The position numbers and the translations under genes were made by a program. Positions 53,534 to 62,533 of a stretch of DNA of 64,000 bases are shown here, piece after piece. Location: contig NZ_OZ156465.1 in the NCBI RefSeq assembly GCF_964212655.1, positions 1,302,001-1,366,000 of the forward strand, given 5' to 3'. The notes beneath the pieces were generated by a model. It searched no databases. It had not been told where the DNA came from and was given only the letters and a program-made list of their open reading frames with translations. Source of the stretch: Candidatus Thiodiazotropha sp. LNASS1 (GTDB lineage: Bacteria; Pseudomonadota; Gammaproteobacteria; Chromatiales; Chromatiaceae). The first letter of the stretch is position 1; the number at the start of each line of letters is the position of its first letter.

Positions 53534-54421
53534 TCAAAGCGCTACGGACTGAGTACTGGATTCCCTGTCGATGACCTCTTCCAGCAGCTGCAGAAAATCG
53601 GATTCACTGTTGACCATGGATAGCTCCTGAGTCGTCACTGTATAGCCGTAATCACGGGCGATTGCCTGATAACGCGGTATCCGGGCGCGAAACAGGCGCG
53701 GAAAAACCCAGCGCGTGAAATCAAACGGATCGATTAGCGAAACATATTCCAACTCATTGATTTGCATATATTCGGCCAGGTGGTCGTCAAGAAACGCCTC
53801 ACGATAATAGAGTGGTTTTGGATGTGACACGGAGCGTGCGATCAGTGCCGTTTCATCCTCCTCGGAAGCCTTGATGTAGAGAATCAGCGAGTACTCGGCG
53901 AGAAACTCCAGCAGACCAGGTTCATCCAGTTCGCACAGGCTGCCACCCACATCATTGATGAAATGTGAATAGCCGTAGATCATGCGCGATTTACGTATGA
54001 AGCTTGGCACATCGTACATGGCGGCGATCTCGGCCTGGCGATGCAGACTCTGACGCCGCTTGAATTCGGTCAGCGGCATCCCTCCCAACTCCGGATTGCC
54101 CAGCATTCCGAGAAAGGTGGAGACCGGTTTAAGGTTATGGAAGGTGATATTGTTGCGGATGAATATAGAATCCGAGCGCAACAGATCACGCAGCAAAGGC
54201 ACACTCATGGCCTGATCTTTGATGCTGTCGAGAATGGGTTCGTCCAGATAGCGGGTACCGATGCGGTAGTCTCCCGAATAGTGAAACCACTCCTTCCGTC
54301 TCAGTAGATTCGACAGGCGGGTCTTACCCACACCGGACATACCCAGCAGGGTCACACATTTCCGATCCCAGGCACGAAATTGTTCAACACTCAATCTCAC
54401 GATATCTACGCTCCAATTCAC
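53534..54421 (-). CDS. P-loop ATPase linked to metA, function unknown
   Basis: A 295-residue protein with a Walker A motif (LLGMSGVGKTRLS, residues 25-37), then WFHYSGDYRIGTRYLDEPI and a stretch (SLCELDEPGLLEFLAEYSLILYIKASEEDE) where DEPGL may be Walker B. C-terminal blocks PLYYREAFLDDHLAEYM and FDFTRWVFPRLFRARIPRYQAIA are distinctive and typical of a family conserved beside metA in gammaproteobacteria as far as I recall. The phosphotransferase-like start (GDYRIGTRYL) suggests a kinase-like role, unproven. It is the first gene of the metA operon. Confidence 0.75.
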   Translation of the reverse strand: MNWSVDIVRLSVEQFRAWDRKCVTLLGMSGVGKTRLSNLLRRKEWFHYSGDYRIGTRYLDEPILDSIKDQAMSVPLLRDLLRSDSIFIRNNITFHNLKPVSTFLGMLGNPELGGMPLTEFKRRQSLHRQAEIAAMYDVPSFIRKSRMIYGYSHFINDVGGSLCELDEPGLLEFLAEYSLILYIKASEEDETALIARSVSHPKPLYYREAFLDDHLAEYMQINELEYVSLIDPFDFTRWVFPRLFRARIPRYQAIARDYGYTVTTQELSMVNSESDFLQLLEEVIDRESSTQSVAL

Positions 54422-54441
54422 TGAGAGGCCAATTCTACGGG

Positions 54442-54460
54442 CTAGGGCCTGTTAACACTA
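54442..54460 (+). repeat. CTAGGGCCTGTTAACACTA repeat, copy 1
   Basis: A 19-base element that recurs at 61606-61623 (two mismatches) and, inverted, at 62821-62839 (two mismatches). It resembles the outer end of some insertion sequences, but no transposase is nearby. Confidence 0.55.
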
Positions 54461-54566
54461 ATCCAATCAGCCCTGCTGGGCTATTTTTTCGTCCGGCAAG
54501 GCAGAATGAACGAATGATAACGCCGCTGGGCGGAAAAATAGCCCCAGCCCTTTGGGTTGGGCAACA

Positions 54567-54617
54567 AAGGAAGTGCCCTTGGGGTGCGCCCAGAAGGAAG
54601 TGCCCTTGGGGTACGCC
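54567..54617. repeat. 27-bp tandem duplication
   Basis: Two copies of AAGGAAGTGCCCTTGGGGTG-type sequence at 54567-54590 and 54594-54617, differing at one base in 24, with 27-base period. They lie in the 289-base gap before the double-receiver gene, in a GC-rich patch unlike the flanks. Confidence 0.75.
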
Positions 54618-54710
54618 TGAAATAGCTCCAGCTACAATCGGACCGGCTTGCTTGCTATGATGACTTTGACACAACAATAAAGGCATCAGCCAGTATTTGA
54701 TTACAAGCAG

Positions 54711-55502
54711 ATGAATATCAAAGACCTCTCAGTCATCCTGGTGGAACCCTCGCAGACCCAGCGAAAACTCATCGCCAAGCAACTCGCAGCACTGGGAATC
54801 AGCCATATCGAATTATTCAGCAACGGTAGCGACACGCTGCAGGCCCTGCCTACAAGTAAACCGGACGTAGTTATCAGCAGCCTCTATTTGCCGGACATGA
54901 CCGGGACCGACCTTGTATTTGAGATGCGTGACGATGAGGAACTCATGCAAACCGCATTTATGTTGATCTCCAGTGAAACCAGCCTTTCCTACCTGGATCC
55001 GATCCGCCAGGCCGGCGCCGTGGCAATACTGCCAAAGCCCTTCACCCACGACGACCTCTATCTGGCCATGCAGGCCACCCTGGACTATGTAGAGACGCCC
55101 GATCTGGAACTGCACGACATCGACACCGAAAACCTACGAATTCTGATAGTCGATGACAGCGGTATGTCCCGCAAACATATACGCCGCATTCTGGAGGCTA
55201 TGGAGATTGAGAGCATTACCGAGGCAGGCAATGGCGCCGAAGCCGCCAGCCTGATCGACCAACATTATTACGACCTGGTCATTTCGGATTACAACATGCC
55301 TGAAATGAATGGTCAGGAATTGGTCGATCATATCCGTGATCAAAGCGGGCAACCCGGCCTCCCTATCCTCATGGTAACCAGTGAGTCCAATGAAAACCGA
55401 CTGGCGGCAGTACAGAAATCCGGTGTTTCAGCAATTTGTGACAAACCCTTCACAACAGAGTCCATACAGAGTCTGCTACAGCAGATTCTGTTGGATCTAT
55501 AA
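54711..55502 (+). CDS. Double receiver protein with a pseudo-receiver N-terminal domain
   Basis: A 263-residue protein made of two receiver domains (about 5-125 and 142-262) and nothing else. The second has all key residues (VDDS, phospho-accepting Asp193 in ISDYNMPEMNG, VTSES, DKPF). In the first, the acidic pair is replaced by EP (VEPSQ) and the phospho-accepting Asp by Ser57 (VISSLYLPDMTG), while Lys of PKPF is kept, so it cannot be phosphorylated in the normal way. Such stand-alone receivers act as phosphate relays or docking proteins. It lies 400 bases upstream of the RpfG-like gene on the same strand. Confidence 0.9.
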   Translation: MNIKDLSVILVEPSQTQRKLIAKQLAALGISHIELFSNGSDTLQALPTSKPDVVISSLYLPDMTGTDLVFEMRDDEELMQTAFMLISSETSLSYLDPIRQAGAVAILPKPFTHDDLYLAMQATLDYVETPDLELHDIDTENLRILIVDDSGMSRKHIRRILEAMEIESITEAGNGAEAASLIDQHYYDLVISDYNMPEMNGQELVDHIRDQSGQPGLPILMVTSESNENRLAAVQKSGVSAICDKPFTTESIQSLLQQILLDL

Positions 55503-55905
55503 ACTTAAACACTCGCATTAAGAGATAAATTCATTTAACATTTCAGGAAGTTAATTCACCCCACACATAGATATACCATAATGAATATCGTATGCAGCCA
55601 TCCCACAACCTTAGATCAGCTGCCATAGAGCATATACAGCGGCATGGAAAGCGTGCCGAAACCGAAGTGGATACCTGATACTGTCCAATTGGCAATAGGG
55701 GTTGGCATGTCGACAAATCAAGGAAGAGTCAAGCATTGAACATCGATGCCGTTAATGAGCTAGGAAAGTGACCATCAGAAATACCCAACATTAGGTGTGG
55801 CGGCCGGGAATCGCGCCGAATCCGCCTGCAACCTCTACCGATGGTCACAGATGTGGTGTCGATGATCCTGGGACCAAAGCGAAAATCGGGCGAAACCTTG
55901 TCATT
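55503..55905 (+). other. Intergenic region before the RpfG-like gene
   Basis: No gene supported. It carries the nested-stem element at 55769-55848. A frame open from 55795 continues into the receiver domain but its first 37 residues have no family likeness and cross that structure, so it is read as untranslated leader. Confidence 0.5.
55769..55848 (+). promoter_or_regulatory. Candidate structured 5' leader of the RpfG-like gene
   Basis: A perfect 9-bp outer stem (GTGACCATC 55769-55777, GATGGTCAC 55840-55848) encloses a GC-rich inner stem (GGCGG 55799-55803, CCGCC 55822-55826). It ends 57 bases before the start codon. It may be an RNA element or an operator. Confidence 0.35.
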
Positions 55906-56964
55906 ATGTCAAACGTACTTATCATTGATGATCAATCAATAACCAGAATGATTTTACAGGAATTGGTTGGTTCCATAGATAAGGATATCACTTCAACCTG
56001 CTTTGCCGACCCCACCCAGGCGCTCGAATGGGCAAAATCCCATGAAATCGATCTGGTTATCACGGATTACAAAATGCCGCAGATGGATGGCATTGAATTT
56101 ATCAAGTGGATCAGGCGAATACCTCGCTGCAATGATGTTCCGGTGATGATCGTCACCTGTGTGGAGGATCAATCGATTCGCTATCTTGCACTGGAATCCG
56201 GTGCCAACGACTTTATCACCAAACCCATTGATCATACGGAGTGCCGCGCCCGTTGCCATAATATGCTCACCATGAGTCTGCAGCGAAAACTGATAAAGGA
56301 CCGGGCGTTGTTGTTGGAGCGGGAGATCCGTAAAACCACTCAGGAGCTGCATGACCGGGAGCAGGAGACCTTGATGAGGCTGGCGAAGGCCGGGGAGTAC
56401 CGGGATGAAGACACCGGGAACCATATCCTGCGCATATCCCGCTACTCAAAGCTGATTGCCCATCGCCTTGGTCTATCTCACGAACGATGTGATTTGATCG
56501 CCCAGTCCGCACCCATGCATGATATAGGCAAAATCGGCATACCTGACGCCATTCTTCTGAAACCAGGGCGATTAACCCTGGAAGAGTACAAAATCATGCA
56601 ACGCCACACGCTTGTAGGCTATGAGATTCTTAAAGACAGCCTCTCAAAATATATTCAGATTGGAGCAGTTATTGCGCTCAATCACCACGAAAAATTCAAT
56701 GGTGAGGGCTACCCACACGGCCTGAAGGGCGATAGCATTCCTCTGGAAGCTCGTATCGTGGCCATCGCCGATGTGTTTGACGCCCTGGTAACCGACAGGC
56801 CATACAAAAAGAGCTGGCCTATGGAGAAGGCGATTGAGTATATTAATGAGGAGCGAGGCAAACACTTCGATCCGGACTGTGCCGAAGCCTTTCTCAGTGA
56901 ACTACAGGAGGTAGAATTGATTCACCATGCATTAAAAGCCGCCCCCAGAAGGACCGATGCGTGA
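55906..56964 (+). CDS. RpfG-like response regulator with HD-GYP phosphodiesterase
   Basis: A 352-residue protein: receiver at about 3-125 (IIDDQS, phospho-accepting Asp in VITDYKMPQMDG, TKPID), a short coiled coil, then HD-GYP at about 160-345 with HDIGKIGIPDAILLKPG, MQRHTLVGYEIL, NHHEKFNGEGYPHGL and DVFDALVTDRPYKK. This is the RpfG domain order; HD-GYP enzymes hydrolyse c-di-GMP. ATG 55906 begins the receiver fold. The stop overlaps the next gene's GTG (56961), a tight coupling. An RpfC-like kinase is encoded beyond, on the opposite strand. Confidence 0.93.
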   Translation: MSNVLIIDDQSITRMILQELVGSIDKDITSTCFADPTQALEWAKSHEIDLVITDYKMPQMDGIEFIKWIRRIPRCNDVPVMIVTCVEDQSIRYLALESGANDFITKPIDHTECRARCHNMLTMSLQRKLIKDRALLLEREIRKTTQELHDREQETLMRLAKAGEYRDEDTGNHILRISRYSKLIAHRLGLSHERCDLIAQSAPMHDIGKIGIPDAILLKPGRLTLEEYKIMQRHTLVGYEILKDSLSKYIQIGAVIALNHHEKFNGEGYPHGLKGDSIPLEARIVAIADVFDALVTDRPYKKSWPMEKAIEYINEERGKHFDPDCAEAFLSELQEVELIHHALKAAPRRTDA

Positions 56965-58871
56965 GCATACCTGCGGAGAACCGCCTGCCATCCCCGGCTG
57001 ATCCATCCATCACGGGACGCCGATACCACGGTACGGCTTTTATCATTAGCAGCATTGTGGTCTGCTATATGGTGAGTCAGTTTCTCTGGCTGGAACCGTC
57101 TGCAGACCAACTGGCAACCGTCACCCTGGCTGCTTATTACGCCATGATACGGATGATCCAGCTCATCACAATTCGTAAACCGTATCATCTCCCGCTGCAT
57201 TTACATGGTCCGCTGGTCGTTTTCGATCAAATATACCTGGGTGTTATGACACTGTCCGGACTACCCGTCTACTTGACATTGCCACTGAGTGGACTATTGC
57301 TCTTTATGACGAGATCACTGGGTGTGAGTTATGTATTAATCGCCATACCCGTAACTTTTGCCATTGTGCTCTATTCACTGATCGGCTTTTCTGGTTTTCA
57401 GCTGAATGCGCCGACTGCCATCATCATATCACTGGCGATGGTTTTCACTGCCAGCCTCAATATACTGCTGCCACTATTCATCGCGGCAATACGCAAATCC
57501 AGCCCATCGGAAAAACGCAATTCACAGGAGAACGAATCTCAGGAATCTGAGCAAGCACCACAACAGAATACACGTTTTTTCTCTCCTATCATGGAGAAAT
57601 CAGGGCCGCGTATCCTGATAATATCAAATAACGATAATCGGCTGACATCAATAACCGACCACTTCAACGACTGGGGCTATGACTACACAATCAGCAGGAA
57701 TTGTGTTCAGGCGTTCAGGCACATGCTGTCACGTTATCAGCTCAATAAATTCGTTTCCTACACAACTGTGATAGTTGATCAGCAGGGGCTGGATCTCGAC
57801 CCGATATCACTGGCGCAACTGATACAAAATGAACCCAGGCTGGCAGGTACAAGACTGATCTGCTACAAGGCTCCCTCTGTTCTTCATCAGCAATCACATC
57901 AGTTATACCAAGCGGGCTATGCCGCACTCCTCGAAAGCCCCCTGAATAAAGCCCGACTGTTCAGTGCGCTTCACGGGGAGCAACAGCAATACCTGGATTC
58001 CACCAACATTATCTGCCTCTCAGAACACAGAGCACACAAAAAGAGCAAACAAAAACAGGGAATTATCCTGCTTGCAGATTCCGCGTCTTCTGAAAGAACC
58101 ACTCTCAGTAAAGCACTTATTCAGGCAGGCTATAAAGTGCATATGGTGGATGATGGCGATCAGGCACTTGATGCGCTTGAAGAAGAATCCGTTGACCTTG
58201 CGATTGTCAATATCAACCTCTCAATTATGAGCGGCACCCAAGTACTCAAACTCCATCGCTTTACCACACCCTATAAACAGTGGGTGCCATTTGTATTTTT
58301 GAGTAATGAAAACAATGCGGATACGTTACGGCTCTGCCGTTCAATCGGAGTACAGGCCTGCTTCTTCAAACCTGTGGTTGCGACCGATTTGCTGGAGATG
58401 ATTTCTACATTGCTCACCCAGCATCAATCAATAGATACCGACCTCAACCACTACCACATATTACCTGAAGAGAACAATCTAACGCATTTTCAAAACGCCA
58501 GCCTGCTGGATCATATGACACTTTTACGTCTGGAACGGCTGGATAGCGGCATCACATTCATTAATGACTTGATCAAAATTTTTGAGGCGGAAGGGTCAGT
58601 AATACTACGCACCATGCGGCAAGCTGTGGATAGGAAACAATTTGGGCTATTTCTCGATCAAGCGCAAATACTACTGGACAGTGCCGGCCAACTTGGCGCA
58701 TTTGCCCTGTATGAGCTGAACCGTAATGCGACCAGGTTACGAGCATATGAATTCGAATATAGAGGTTATGAAGTATTGGAAGAAATAGAAAAGACCTTCA
58801 ACCTCACCTTACAAGCCTACTCCCATTATCTCTCTCAGCGTGCCGCAGCGCTGAAAAAGGACCGAATTTAG
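56961..58871 (+). CDS. RpfH-like membrane protein with pseudo-receivers and degenerate Hpt
   Basis: A 636-residue protein that resembles a hybrid kinase without its kinase. About five membrane helices at 24-176 resemble the sensor part of RpfC/RpfH proteins. A receiver-like domain at about 215-330 has Asp273 but NN in place of the acidic pair. A second at about 366-490 has Asn417 (IVNINLS) where the phospho-accepting Asp belongs. The last domain (515-630) aligns with the Hpt of the convergent kinase, but the His is Gln569 (DQAQ for DSAH). No HisKA or HATPase is present. It cannot perform a normal phosphorelay, and may act as ligand sensor or scaffold for the coupled RpfG-like protein. Confidence 0.85.
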   Translation: MSIPAENRLPSPADPSITGRRYHGTAFIISSIVVCYMVSQFLWLEPSADQLATVTLAAYYAMIRMIQLITIRKPYHLPLHLHGPLVVFDQIYLGVMTLSGLPVYLTLPLSGLLLFMTRSLGVSYVLIAIPVTFAIVLYSLIGFSGFQLNAPTAIIISLAMVFTASLNILLPLFIAAIRKSSPSEKRNSQENESQESEQAPQQNTRFFSPIMEKSGPRILIISNNDNRLTSITDHFNDWGYDYTISRNCVQAFRHMLSRYQLNKFVSYTTVIVDQQGLDLDPISLAQLIQNEPRLAGTRLICYKAPSVLHQQSHQLYQAGYAALLESPLNKARLFSALHGEQQQYLDSTNIICLSEHRAHKKSKQKQGIILLADSASSERTTLSKALIQAGYKVHMVDDGDQALDALEEESVDLAIVNINLSIMSGTQVLKLHRFTTPYKQWVPFVFLSNENNADTLRLCRSIGVQACFFKPVVATDLLEMISTLLTQHQSIDTDLNHYHILPEENNLTHFQNASLLDHMTLLRLERLDSGITFINDLIKIFEAEGSVILRTMRQAVDRKQFGLFLDQAQILLDSAGQLGAFALYELNRNATRLRAYEFEYRGYEVLEEIEKTFNLTLQAYSHYLSQRAAALKKDRI

Positions 58872-58898
58872 ATTTTGCAACGTCGCTGCGGTATATAG

Positions 58899-61400
58899 CT
58901 AAGGTTGCCTCTTTTGAAGATAGTGGTTCAGTGCCTGACAGGTTACGGAATAGGTCGAGGATATTTTTGCCAACATCTTTACTCCGCGGCTATGTAAATC
59001 CGACTGTTCGATACCTGACACGGCAGAGCACACCGTCTTGAGAGAGAAGGCTCCCATACCCGAGGCATTGTCTGCGATGGCATGGGCACTATCCCGATAT
59101 TGATTAAGATCCCCCTCCTCCAATGACTTTTGCATATTTATCAGCTGGGCATCACTGTCGCGTAAAAAGCTATCAGCCATACTCTGCAAAAAATTTGGGT
59201 CTTTACTCAGTTTTTCCAAATCCATCAGTGTCTTGTGATCGAGCACCTGAAGATGCCTCACCGAATTGGCCTCTCGTAGAGGCTGATCCATCAATGTACC
59301 CGGTGGAATGTCCATCATTTCTATACCCAATACACGATTCACCATTTCAAGCAGGTGAGATGAACGGACCGGTTTAGTCAAATAGGCGCTGACACCAATC
59401 TCATCACACTGTTTAACAGCTTCCGTCGTTGCATTCGCTGTAAGAATCATGAATGGCATCTGCGCTTCATCCACATGCATGGTGCGGTAGTGTTTTATGA
59501 CATCAATACCACCGACATCTGGCATTTGCAGGTCCACTATCGCCAGATCATAGGGTTTTGTATCCAATAGCGCTATCGCCTCCTCTCCATTGGAAGCCAC
59601 ATCAACGGTATGACCCTGCATTTCCAATATTTTCTTTACAACCTTCTGGTTGATCAGATTATCTTCCGCCAACAATATACAAGAGTGTGTGGATTCTCTC
59701 GGAGGTAACCCCTTAAACACCATAGACCCGGCATCTACTCCTTGTCGTGTCTTGTGAAGTACATACATGAATGCATGGTGGAGCTTTTTATGAGTGACGG
59801 GAGGTGACACGATGGCGGAACATCCATCACTATCACCTGCCTTGATATCATCCCTTACACAGACTATAGAAAGTCTGTCCAGACTTTTTTCCGCCCTGAT
59901 CGCGCTTATCAACTCATCAACAGCGAGACCTGTGTAGTTTTCGTCAATAATTGCCATATCAAACGGAGAGTCCATTTTCTCCGCATTCAATAACTCAAGA
60001 AAGCCATCGGCAACACTGGTGCACACTTTTGTTATCATCTGCCGTTCCTGCAGATAATCGAGTACATGGTTTTCATTTGACAGCAAATCAGTAAACAGAA
60101 GCACTTTGACTTCATCGAGACATATCTCATCATCTAACAGCTTCCCTGGCAGCGCGGGTAATACGAACCAGAAACGACTGCCTTCGCCAGGCCGGCTTTC
60201 AACTCCGATTTCCCCTCCCAACAGCTCAACCAACTGTTTTGTAATCGTTGTCCCAAGTCCGCTGCCGGTTTGTTGATGAATTGTTGTCTCATCACATTGA
60301 GAGAAACGGTCAAATATCCGCTGTTGCTGGGATTCCGAAATACCAATACCGGTATCGATCACCTCAAACAGCAGCCAGGAATCTTCTCCTTTAAGGTGCT
60401 CTCCCGCGGTTGGAGAGAGCCGCAGTGTTACACTCCCTTGTTCGGTAAACTTGATAGCATTATTTAGAAGATTGATCAGTATCTGTCGCACCAGTTGCGG
60501 ATCTGTCCGAACCACAGGCGTTACGGCCATATCGATCCAACTGTTCAACTTAATCGATTTTGCATCCGCGCTAGGCTGCATCATCGCCAGGACATCCTGA
60601 ATAAGTCGTAAGATGTCGTGATCTTTGAGTAACACTTCCACCTTACCTGCTTCGATTTTCGAAAAATCAAGAATATCCTCTATCAGATTCAACAATGTCT
60701 CAGCTGATGCCTGAATTGTGCGCATAATCTCCCGTTGCTCGATTCCCATTGGCGTGCTCGCCAACAAATCGGTCATCCCGACAACACCGTTCAGAGGAGT
60801 ACGAATTTCATGACTCATATTCGCCAGAAAACGGCTCTTTGCCGTGCTGGCGGCTTCAGCCCGTAACTTTTCTTTTTCCAGGCGTCTCAACAGTAGTGTT
60901 ACATACAGGGTGGTTATCAAAAGCCCGATTAACAGGCCGGTACTCATAAGCTTGTGCTGAAACCAGAATTCATTGTTCATTATCACAATGCTGAATCCGA
61001 TCAGACTAAGCCCGCTGGTCAGGACGAGTGCAGTGGTACCAAAACGAAAACCATTGCCCAAACTGATCCAGAGATAGAAGACATAGAGCATTGCCGCATA
61101 TTCTCCGCCTATCCACATTGACCAGGTGATCATCCCCACATCGAACAGCATGGTCATTTGACGGCGTAAAAGATAGCGCTTTGGATCGATGGTAATCGCA
61201 ATGAGAATACAAATTGCGACGAAGAAATATAGCGAAGCAATATAACGAAGCTGATGAAAGAGGTCATCCGGTGGCGTGAAGAGTTGCAATGCGAAGCAAT
61301 AGATTAGCATCAGTATTGCCATCACGACGCGCACAATCGACTGCTCCCACTCCCGGTCTGGGGCGGACTTCAGTCGATCAATGATTGTTTTGAGTTGCAT
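58899..61400 (-). CDS. RpfC-like hybrid histidine kinase
   Basis: An 833-residue kinase: five to seven membrane helices up to about residue 172, HisKA with ANMSHEIRTPLNGVVGM (His197), HATPase_c (NLLNNAIKFTEQG, DTGIGISESQQQRIFDRFSQ, GLGTTI), a divergent receiver at about 440-565 (AIIDENYTG), a canonical receiver at about 585-700 (LAEDNLINQ, AIVDLQMPDVGG, TKPV) and a C-terminal Hpt with DSAHAIADNASGMGA. Order and size fit RpfC, which in Xanthomonas senses diffusible signal factor fatty acids and phosphorylates RpfG. An extra degenerate receiver is added here. The gene is convergent with, not co-directional to, the RpfG-like gene. No RpfF synthase is in the window. Confidence 0.9.
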   Translation of the reverse strand: MQLKTIIDRLKSAPDREWEQSIVRVVMAILMLIYCFALQLFTPPDDLFHQLRYIASLYFFVAICILIAITIDPKRYLLRRQMTMLFDVGMITWSMWIGGEYAAMLYVFYLWISLGNGFRFGTTALVLTSGLSLIGFSIVIMNNEFWFQHKLMSTGLLIGLLITTLYVTLLLRRLEKEKLRAEAASTAKSRFLANMSHEIRTPLNGVVGMTDLLASTPMGIEQREIMRTIQASAETLLNLIEDILDFSKIEAGKVEVLLKDHDILRLIQDVLAMMQPSADAKSIKLNSWIDMAVTPVVRTDPQLVRQILINLLNNAIKFTEQGSVTLRLSPTAGEHLKGEDSWLLFEVIDTGIGISESQQQRIFDRFSQCDETTIHQQTGSGLGTTITKQLVELLGGEIGVESRPGEGSRFWFVLPALPGKLLDDEICLDEVKVLLFTDLLSNENHVLDYLQERQMITKVCTSVADGFLELLNAEKMDSPFDMAIIDENYTGLAVDELISAIRAEKSLDRLSIVCVRDDIKAGDSDGCSAIVSPPVTHKKLHHAFMYVLHKTRQGVDAGSMVFKGLPPRESTHSCILLAEDNLINQKVVKKILEMQGHTVDVASNGEEAIALLDTKPYDLAIVDLQMPDVGGIDVIKHYRTMHVDEAQMPFMILTANATTEAVKQCDEIGVSAYLTKPVRSSHLLEMVNRVLGIEMMDIPPGTLMDQPLREANSVRHLQVLDHKTLMDLEKLSKDPNFLQSMADSFLRDSDAQLINMQKSLEEGDLNQYRDSAHAIADNASGMGAFSLKTVCSAVSGIEQSDLHSRGVKMLAKISSTYSVTCQALNHYLQKRQP

Positions 61401-61605
61401 GACTATTACTGCGTCCTGCTTAATTGTTCTTCAAGCCCCGTGACAGTTATTCATCACACCCCGAGAGAGAATCACGGGCATTAACCATATTTGCATCATG
61501 GTTGATTACGTTTTCGAGCTGAGTTCCGTAGTAACCATGCGATAATCAGTTAACATTACCATATCAATCTATCGCATAGGCGACAGATTCCCCGGCTATC
61601 GGGTA

Positions 61606-61623
61606 TTAGGGTCTGTTAACACT
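61606..61623 (+). repeat. CTAGGGCCTGTTAACACTA repeat, copy 2
   Basis: TTAGGGTCTGTTAACACT, two differences from the copy at 54442. Confidence 0.5.
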
Positions 61624-62025
61624 GCAAATAGTATAGTTACTTAAGCGAGGAATAGTGTATGGGATTATAATTCAACGTTTACAGAACTAATGTTTACGAC
61701 TTGCTCGAATATAACCCAATGCTGCGGGCCTTCCATGTCTGCTTTCGGTCCCCTGCACCCGCACCCCGTTCGACGGATCTTCTTGCAACGATAGTCAAAG
61801 CATCCGGAATAAGTTCCACCTTTATCTCTTCGAATTCGAAAAGCTACTGATATTGTCTGAGGAGTGCATTATCACATCGCTTTCTGTGAACCTACTGGAA
61901 TGATGCTCAATTGTAAACCATCACCTGTACTGGTGGTTTATACAGATGAAAACTGATCTGCTTTGTTAAATAAACACCTAAGATATTTCGATATATCAAA
62001 TTATCGATCGGTGATCAGGTAGATT

Positions 62026-62053
62026 CAATTGAGCGGCTCCCATCGGAGCCGCT
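62026..62053 (-). terminator. Probable terminator of the YbaK-family gene
   Basis: A perfect 9-bp GC-rich stem (AGCGGCTCC 62032-62040, GGAGCCGCT 62045-62053) with loop CATC, ten bases after the stop codon on the minus strand. The T run is weak (AATTG), so this may be a Rho-assisted or processing site. Confidence 0.6.
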
Positions 62054-62062
62054 GATTGTGTT

Positions 62063-62533
62063 TCAGTGATGGCGACTTATATCCACCGGTTCAGCATCAC
62101 CCAGCAGGTGGGCGAACTGTTCACCTGAAACCTTGATCAAGTGTTCGTGATCACCCGACTCGAAATAGACCTCGGGTTGATTCAACAATGTTCTGTCAAC
62201 CAGAGTGATCAGCTTGTACGCAGTACCGAGGGGTGGTATGGCGCCCCGTTCGCAGTCGGGAAAGAGCTGTATCAACTCATTCTCGGTGGCAAGGCCTACC
62301 TCTCTATCGAGCAAGCGATGCAGTTTTCCCAGGTGGACATGGTAATCGCAGGGCACAACCACCATCATGTACTCATCCCCCTCCTTGACGATGACTGCCT
62401 TGGCTAGATGGTCACTCTCCACATGGGCGGCGCCGGCACTCTCCATACTGGATTGGGTATGTTTATGGGCGATCAGCTCATAGGGTATGGCTTGTCCCTC
62501 CAAATAGGATCGGACGGTATTGGAAACACTCAT
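62063..62533 (-). CDS. YbaK/EbsC-family aminoacyl-tRNA deacylase
   Basis: A 156-residue protein of the YbaK/ProX editing fold: YLEGQAIPYELIAH, HLAKAVIVKEGDEYMMVVVPCDY (conserved Lys), LHRLLDREVGLATENELIQLFPDCERGAIPPLG and VYFESGDHEHLIKVSGEQFAHLL. These free-standing proteins hydrolyse mischarged aminoacyl-tRNA; the amino acid cannot be told from sequence alone. Length and the GAIPPLG motif fit the bacterial stand-alone form. It is flanked by long gaps on both sides and looks monocistronic. Confidence 0.9.
   Translation of the reverse strand: MSVSNTVRSYLEGQAIPYELIAHKHTQSSMESAGAAHVESDHLAKAVIVKEGDEYMMVVVPCDYHVHLGKLHRLLDREVGLATENELIQLFPDCERGAIPPLGTAYKLITLVDRTLLNQPEVYFESGDHEHLIKVSGEQFAHLLGDAEPVDISRHH

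Larger units (their letters stand above)
61401..62062. other. Long intergenic region between kinase and YbaK-type genes
   Basis: About 660 bases with no frame I can support. It contains the repeat at 61606-61623 and the hairpin at 62032-62053. Composition is AT-rich near 61890-62030. I cannot tell whether it is decayed sequence. Confidence 0.5.

Noticed and set aside
61401-62062. Hidden small gene or rpfF remnant in the long gap
   Set aside because: No frame shows crotonase motifs or a supported start.
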